39,276 nt of DNA from Deltaproteobacteria bacterium (lineage in GTDB: Bacteria > Desulfobacterota > GWC2-55-46): the NCBI GenBank assembly GCA_016212705.1, contig JACREU010000009.1:1-39276 (forward strand). The letters are read 5' to 3'. The position numbers were made by a program, and so were the translations under genes. Shown piece after piece: positions 33,894 to 39,276 of this stretch (position 1 is the stretch's first letter; the number at the start of each line of letters is the position of its first letter). The notes beneath the pieces were generated by a model. The model saw only the letters and a program-made list of their open reading frames with translations. It had not been told where the DNA came from and did no database searches.

Positions 33894-35069
33894 TCACTTC
33901 GTGCCTATGACCGCGTAGTCCTGGAACCCGAAGAGGAGGGCGTTAAGCTTCTCCATGTTCGCGTCGCCCTTCGCCGCAAGCCTCTCGTCTTCCGGGAAAG
34001 GAGACATGTGTCTGATCTCTATCCCGGAAAAGCCGGCCGATTCCATGGCAAAGCTGATGGCCTGGGGGTGCACCGGCCTTACATGGGTCATGTCGATATA
34101 AAACGACTTCATCGCGGAGAGCGACTCGGGGTTTACGGTCTCGAATACGGCCATCCCGCCCTTCCTCACCTTGCTCAGAGAGAGCCTCACGAACTCAAGG
34201 AGCGCCTCGGTCGGCAGATGCTCTATGAACTGGCACGAGACAATTCCAGCGAGGGAGCCGTCTTCGAGGCCCTTCAGATACGACAGGGCTTCGGAGGTCT
34301 CCGCGTCGAACCCCCTTTCACGGCATATCTCGACCATCTCTTCGTTAAGGTCTACGCCGGTTGCAGGCACGCCGGCTCCCTTGAGGAGCTCAAGCAGTTC
34401 ACCGCGGCCACAGCCCACGTCGAGGATGGAGCACCCCTTGTGCCGGTCTGAGAGCGCGGTAAGGAGCGGGACGTACGCCTGCATGCGGCCCTTTATGAGC
34501 TCCCTTGAGCCCCTGAACCTGTTCTCAAAACTTACATACGCATGGTCGTCCAGGCGGGCGCGCTCGAAGGCTATCCTTTCGACTGACGCCGACTCTGGCG
34601 CGGACTTGCCGCGGAGCTCTCCCAGTATGACGTCAAGCCTTCTTTTATGGAGCGTCATCTCCCGCGATAGATCCTTAATCGCCGCGCCTGCCTCCCGCGA
34701 GAGGTCCTTAATCGCCGCGTCGGCCGCTACGGCATCCTCCCTTGTAAGGAAGTACCCGGCGAGCGCCTTTTTTTGTTGCCCGGTGAACTCCTCGGAAGAA
34801 AGGTAGCTCAAAAACTCCACGCGCGTCCTCTCCCTCCCGGCTCTCAGCGCCTCTATCCTCTGGTCGAGGTTTGAAAAGAGCGCGTCGGTGCGCTCAAGAA
34901 AGTCTCTCGTAATCCCGGCGAACCTCCCGTCCAGGGCCCTGTCCCGCTCTTCGAAAAGACTCCTCAGGTAGGGCGATATAATGCGCTTTACAAGCCGCTT
35001 GTAAGCGACTATCAGTTTTCCGACCACTGGCCGGTGAGAAGAAATGTTAACTTCGGTCGGTAAGGCCAT
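33894..35069 (-). CDS. Coiled-coil plus class I SAM methyltransferase; candidate O-antigen cap/chain-terminator (WbdD-like in role)
   Basis: N-terminal helical region with 'AAIKDLSRE' repeats, then 'CSILDVGCGRGELLELLKGAGVPATGVDLNEEMVEICRERG'; directly downstream of wzt. Start MALPTEV behind GGAGGAG. Confidence 0.8.
   Translation of the reverse strand: MALPTEVNISSHRPVVGKLIVAYKRLVKRIISPYLRSLFEERDRALDGRFAGITRDFLERTDALFSNLDQRIEALRAGRERTRVEFLSYLSSEEFTGQQKKALAGYFLTREDAVAADAAIKDLSREAGAAIKDLSREMTLHKRRLDVILGELRGKSAPESASVERIAFERARLDDHAYVSFENRFRGSRELIKGRMQAYVPLLTALSDRHKGCSILDVGCGRGELLELLKGAGVPATGVDLNEEMVEICRERGFDAETSEALSYLKGLEDGSLAGIVSCQFIEHLPTEALLEFVRLSLSKVRKGGMAVFETVNPESLSAMKSFYIDMTHVRPVHPQAISFAMESAGFSGIEIRHMSPFPEDERLAAKGDANMEKLNALLFGFQDYAVIGTK
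34661..34719. repeat. Imperfect 33-bp-period tandem duplication within CDS
   Basis: cccgcgatagatccttaatcgccgcg (34661-34686) and cccgcgagaggtccttaatcgccgcg (34694-34719), offset 33 nt. Confidence 0.8.
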
Positions 35070-35253
35070 CGACTCCTCCGTATTCGCACCCTTCAATGCC
35101 GATGAGGGGCGTGTCTGCTAAAGGCTGAAAAAAGAGAAACTCCAGGAAGGTCCGCGCGCATTGGAGACGGCGGGTAGCCGGGTCCCCGCCAAAAAACGCC
35201 CTGAAAAACAGGGGTCGGCTCGCCGGAAGGCGCATGGCGCCCTGCGGCGCCTC

Positions 35254-36585
35254 TCAGGCCCCGTCCGCCGCCTGCAAGGCCTCCGGCAGTTCCCACCTGT
35301 GCCTGAGCCTGCAGACCCCTACGTCTTTTTCATCGCCCGCTATCACCATCTGATGTATCTGGTTGTGATAATCGTAGGCGACCCCGTCTTCGTTATGCAC
35401 CGCCGCGTCCACGAAGTACTGGCCGCCAAGGAGGTTTATGTCCTCCACGACCACCCTTATCGTACCCTGCCCGCTCACCATGCCTATGCTTATGTCCTGC
35501 AAAGAGGTGTTCGTCCCGTAACACCTGACGCCGTCGCTCCTCAGGAACGCGAACCCGAATACAGGCTTCAAGACGGTCTTATGGGCGTCGTAATGCATAA
35601 GGATGGTGACGGGCTCGCCCGTCGAGAAGACGTACTTCTCCACGCCCTTGTGGTCGAAAAGCTTTACGGAGGTTATCTCGACCTCGCGGCTCCCCCACCG
35701 CCGCCCGGGCTCCCCACCGCCGTCCTGCGCCGCGGCCAATGCCTCCGCGGACGGGGCGCCGCTGTCAGCGGCGCCTGTTGGCCCGTAATTCACGGCGTCT
35801 TCGAGCCCGGTATTCGTCTTTTCGCTCTCCATTATGAGCTTCAAGTTCTCAAGGGCGAATATCTCCCTTTTATAGGAGTCGGAGACCTCTATGGAGCTCC
35901 CGGCCGCCCTTGTGACGCCGTATTCGAGCCACATCGCCTCGTCGCACCACTCCTCGACCGTCGGAAGGCTGTGGGTCACGAAGAGTATCGTCTTGCCCCT
36001 CTTCTTGAATTCGTCCATCTTGCCCTTGCATTGATGGACGAACTCCTCGTCCCCTACGGCAAACACCTCGTCTATGAGGAGTATGTCCGGGTCCACGTTG
36101 ACCGCGACGGCGAAACCGAGCTTCGAGTACATGCCTGAGGAATACGTCCTCACCGGCTCGTTGATGAAGTCCCGCAGTCCGGCGAAATCGATTATCTCGT
36201 CGATCCTCCTGCCTATCTCTTTTTTGGTCAGCCCGAGGAGCATGCCGTTGATGTAGATGTTCTCCCTGCCGGTGAACTCGGGGTGGAACCCGGCCCCGAG
36301 CTCGATGAGCGCGGATACCTTGCCGTTGACGCTCACCTTTCCCTCGTCGGGCCGCATGATGCCGGCTATGATCTTAAGGAGCGTGCTTTTACCCGAGCCG
36401 TTCTGCCCGATGACCGCGTAGGCGGCCCCTCTCATGACCTTGAGGTTCACTGCATTCAGGGCCCAGACCGGACCCTGGGGCTCTGGCCTTCTGTTCCAGA
36501 GCCCGCGGACGATATACTCCTTTATCGTGGTGGTATTGTTGCGCCTGAACCTCTTGGAGACGTTGCTTACGTCTATGGCGTGCAT
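35254..36585 (-). CDS. wzt: O-antigen/polysaccharide ABC transporter ATPase with C-terminal carbohydrate-binding domain
   Basis: 'YAVIGQNGSGKSTLLKIIAGIMRPDEGKVSVNGKVSALIELGAGFHPEFTGRENIYING', 'YSSGMYSKLGFAVAVNVDPDILLIDEV'; C-terminal beta domain. Confidence 0.93.
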   Translation of the reverse strand: MHAIDVSNVSKRFRRNNTTTIKEYIVRGLWNRRPEPQGPVWALNAVNLKVMRGAAYAVIGQNGSGKSTLLKIIAGIMRPDEGKVSVNGKVSALIELGAGFHPEFTGRENIYINGMLLGLTKKEIGRRIDEIIDFAGLRDFINEPVRTYSSGMYSKLGFAVAVNVDPDILLIDEVFAVGDEEFVHQCKGKMDEFKKRGKTILFVTHSLPTVEEWCDEAMWLEYGVTRAAGSSIEVSDSYKREIFALENLKLIMESEKTNTGLEDAVNYGPTGAADSGAPSAEALAAAQDGGGEPGRRWGSREVEITSVKLFDHKGVEKYVFSTGEPVTILMHYDAHKTVLKPVFGFAFLRSDGVRCYGTNTSLQDISIGMVSGQGTIRVVVEDINLLGGQYFVDAAVHNEDGVAYDYHNQIHQMVIAGDEKDVGVCRLRHRWELPEALQAADGA

Positions 36586-37379
36586 CAGACCTCTTCCGGA
36601 AAAGCGTCTTTGAGTTTGCTGAAGGTCAGCACCCCGAGCATGAAGATGGCGATGGAGACCGTTATCATGTTGGTAAACGCCTCGAAGGAAGGCGTCTTAT
36701 TGTACAGGAATATGTCCTGGTACGACACGGCGAAATGGGAAAAGGGGTTGAGGTACAGGAATACCCTGTACTTCTCAGGCACTACGGTCTGTGGATACAT
36801 TATCGGCGTAAGGAAATACCATATCTGTATGATGTTCGGTATCAGGTAGATGAAGTCCCTGAACTTTACGGTCACCGAGGATACGATAAGGGCCGCCCCG
36901 AAAGCGAATACGAACTGAATGAGGACGAGGACCGGGAAAAGAAGGATCGGCGCGCCGACCTGCACCTTTAAAATGAAAAGCAGCGCAAGCAGTATCGGGA
37001 TGCTGAAAAGAAAATTCATCAGGTTGGACGCGACGAAGACCAGCGGGAATATCTCCATCGGCATGGCTATCTTCTTGATGATCCCGCCGTTTGAGAGTAT
37101 CGAGTTGGAGGCCTCGTTGACCGTCGAGGAAAACCATATCCACGGGAGCATGCCGCTTAACAGGAACACGCTGTAGTTCTCCATCTGCACCTTCATGTAG
37201 ATGGAGAAGACGAGGACATAGGTGAGCATCGCGATGAGGGGGTTGAAGAACGACCATAGGAAGCCGAAGAAAGTCCCCCTGTAACGCGCCTTAAGCTCCT
37301 TTGCCACAAGCATCCAGATGAGGTTGCCGTAGCCGAATATCCTTGAAAAGTCCTTGACGATATGAAATATGCTATGCAT
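36585..37379 (-). CDS. wzm: Polysaccharide ABC-2 type transporter permease
   Basis: 'KELKARYRGTFFGFLWSFFNPLIAMLTYVLVFSIYMK', six TM helices, 'YLNPFSHFAVSYQDIFLYNK'; overlaps wzt by one base. Confidence 0.92.
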   Translation of the reverse strand: MHSIFHIVKDFSRIFGYGNLIWMLVAKELKARYRGTFFGFLWSFFNPLIAMLTYVLVFSIYMKVQMENYSVFLLSGMLPWIWFSSTVNEASNSILSNGGIIKKIAMPMEIFPLVFVASNLMNFLFSIPILLALLFILKVQVGAPILLFPVLVLIQFVFAFGAALIVSSVTVKFRDFIYLIPNIIQIWYFLTPIMYPQTVVPEKYRVFLYLNPFSHFAVSYQDIFLYNKTPSFEAFTNMITVSIAIFMLGVLTFSKLKDAFPEEV

Positions 37380-37437
37380 TTGCCGGCGGTTTGCTAACAA
37401 AGGTACGTGGTCACGGGTATAAGGGCCTTAAAAATGG

Positions 37438-38889
37438 TCATTTCCTCTCGAAGTCGTCGTCAAAACGGACTATGTCCGCTTCCTCGACGTATTCCCCGTT
37501 CTGCACCTCGATTATCTCAAGAGGCGTGTCCGCGGGGTTCTCCAGCCTGTGCTTGACGCCCCTCGGGATGTATGTGGACTGGTTTATGGCTATGTCGACG
37601 ACCTCCTCGCCCCTTTGCACCCTCGCGGTCCCGGTGATGACGACCCAGTGCTCGCTCCTGTGCTTGTGGAGCTGCAGGCTCAAGCGGCGGAGAGGCTCAA
37701 CCCTTATCTTCTTTATCTTGTACCCCTCTCCCTGCTCAAGGAGGGTGTAAGAGCCCCAGGGCCGCTCGACGGTCCTGTGGTGCTCGTGCTCGATGTACTT
37801 CTTCGCCTTGAGGATATTGACGACGTCCTTGACCTCCTGGGCCCTGTCCTTCGGGCAGACGAGCGTAGCGTCAGGCGTGTCGACCAGTATGAAGTCCCTG
37901 AGCCCGATCGTCGCAACGGCCCTGTCACAGCCGAAGATGATCGAGTTCTCCGAGCCGATGTCCACGACCCGGCCCTTTATGATGTTGCCGTCGCCGTCGG
38001 GGTCGAGTATCTCGGAAAAAGACGACCACGTCCCCATGTCCGACCATGGAAAATCCGCCGGGATGACGACGACGTCCTTCGCCTTTTCGAGTATGCCGTG
38101 GTCTATGGAGACGTCCTTGAAGGAGAGATAGGCCTCGGCGACCTCCGCCGGGCTTGAGGCGGAGGAAAGGGCGTTATATACGTCCGGCAGATAGGCCTTT
38201 ATCTCTTCGAGTATCCTTCCGGCCTTCCAGAGGAATATGCCGCTGTTCCAGAAATAACTGCCGTCGGCGACGTACTTACGCGCCCTCTTTATGTCCGGTT
38301 TTTCGACGAACCTGTCCACGCGCTTGGCCGTATGGCCGTTTATCCTGGAAACCGTTTTCTTCCCCGCCTTTATGTAGCCGTACCCGGTCTCGGGCGAGGT
38401 CGGCACGATCCCGAAGGTGACGAGGTGCCCTTCCGAGGCTACGGCTATCGCGGCCTTAAGCGCCGCCCTGAAGGATTTCCCGTCCTTTATTATATGGTCG
38501 GCGGGGAGCACAGCCATCACCCCCTCGGGGTCTTTTCTCCAGACCTCGAAGGCCGCAAGGGCTATCGCCGCTGCCGTGTTCCTGCCCACCGGCTCGACTA
38601 TGTAACCCGGCGACAGCGCTTTTCCATCGCCCCCGTATAAGAGGTGCAGTCTTATTATCTCGGCCTGCCTCGCGTTCGTCACGATGGAGACGCGCTCGGC
38701 CGGTATAAGCGGAGAGAGCCTCCTTATCGTGGACTTAAGCAGGCTCTCGTCCCCGACGACCTTTAGGAGCTGTTTCGGGGTCGTCTCCCTGGACAACGGC
38801 CAGAACCGGCTCCCTATGCCGCCGGCAAGTATGGCCGCGTACACCTCCTGGCCGGACCTTTTTCTCTTCGCGTTACCTGGGATTCCCAT
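37438..38889 (-). CDS. manC: Mannose-1-phosphate guanylyltransferase/mannose-6-phosphate isomerase
   Basis: 'AAILAGGIGSRFWPLSRETTPKQLLKVVGDESLL', 'VLPADHIIKD', 'FVEKPDIKRA', C-terminal 'RPWGSYTLLEQGEGYKIKKIRVEPLRRLSLQLHKHRSEHWVVITGTA'. Confidence 0.95.
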   Translation of the reverse strand: MGIPGNAKRKRSGQEVYAAILAGGIGSRFWPLSRETTPKQLLKVVGDESLLKSTIRRLSPLIPAERVSIVTNARQAEIIRLHLLYGGDGKALSPGYIVEPVGRNTAAAIALAAFEVWRKDPEGVMAVLPADHIIKDGKSFRAALKAAIAVASEGHLVTFGIVPTSPETGYGYIKAGKKTVSRINGHTAKRVDRFVEKPDIKRARKYVADGSYFWNSGIFLWKAGRILEEIKAYLPDVYNALSSASSPAEVAEAYLSFKDVSIDHGILEKAKDVVVIPADFPWSDMGTWSSFSEILDPDGDGNIIKGRVVDIGSENSIIFGCDRAVATIGLRDFILVDTPDATLVCPKDRAQEVKDVVNILKAKKYIEHEHHRTVERPWGSYTLLEQGEGYKIKKIRVEPLRRLSLQLHKHRSEHWVVITGTARVQRGEEVVDIAINQSTYIPRGVKHRLENPADTPLEIIEVQNGEYVEEADIVRFDDDFERK

Positions 38890-39136
38890 GAGACTTTTTC
38901 GCCTGAATTGGATTTGATATTCAAATACTTAGAAAATTCATGACTGACCGGAAAAACGATTTTACAGATTAACAGAAAAGAACCCCGAATTCAAACTAAA
39001 AAAAACAATACACTATTGATTTAAGCTTCCGTAATACACCCTGCAAAGGCCGGCCGAATGGGGTATATCGAGTCGATTCCAAGTTGGAAAAGGACAGCTG
39101 TCTTTTTGCGGCGGAGGGCCGGGCAAGATAAAAAAA
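38890..39136 (-). promoter_or_regulatory. AT-rich leader between IS end and manC; likely contains the promoter for the minus-strand locus
   Basis: About 250 bp, AT-rich, no supported ORF, upstream of the first gene in a long codirectional array. No strong -35/-10 pair could be assigned. Confidence 0.35.
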
Positions 39137-39276
39137 AAGGGTCTTAGGAAGCAAACGACATTGAGAAATGTGGTAAGCTTCCGAAATGCTGAAGAAAAAT
39201 AGGTATTACAGCCGTTCAAAAATCGCAGAGGCTAAATTCAGGGCTGTTGTACGTTGTTTTGCCCTTGATCTTACTG
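39137..39276. repeat. 140-bp terminal inverted repeat, right copy (end of an IS1595-like element)
   Basis: Exact reverse complement of 1-140. Confidence 0.95.
39186..39276 (+). mobile_element. Truncated 5' end of an IS1595-family-like transposase gene, running off the right edge
   Basis: ATGCTGAAGAAAAATAGG... = MLKKNRYYSRSKIAEAKFRAVVRCFALDLT, open to the window end. Confidence 0.7.

Noticed and set aside
39013-39219. 68-aa minus-strand ORF
   Set aside because: Antisense to the IS end and its leader; no family resemblance.
1-39276. CRISPR array, tRNA, rRNA or prophage
   Set aside because: No regularly spaced direct repeats, cloverleaf-like tRNA sequences, rRNA motifs or phage structural genes were recognised.

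Overview
39.3 kb window, GC-rich. It is almost entirely a colinear minus-strand polysaccharide (O-antigen-like) biosynthesis and export locus. Both ends carry an identical 140-bp sequence in inverted orientation. Read outward, each copy starts an ORF (MLKKNRYYSRSKIAEAKFRAVVRCFALDLT...) that resembles the N-terminus of an IS1595-family transposase. The locus is therefore bounded by two outward-facing copies of one IS, both cut off by the window ends. From right to left it encodes: ManC; Wzm/Wzt ABC export; a coiled-coil methyltransferase (WbdD-like cap candidate); several GT4 enzymes; methyltransferases; two GT2+GT-C membrane modules; an FAD oxidoreductase; Gmd and Rmd (GDP-D-rhamnose pathway); GT4; GT9; and a small beta-rich protein. 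These are followed by a tightly packed seven-gene block: DUF362 ferredoxin, B12-type radical SAM, GT2, DMSO-reductase-family molybdoenzyme, alkaline-phosphatase-superfamily protein, divergent CysD and divergent CysN. A PHP-domain protein and two convergent GT-C genes complete the left end. The seven-gene block is the best candidate for an undescribed system. No tRNA, rRNA or CRISPR was recognised. All family calls come from reading translated motifs; no database search was run.
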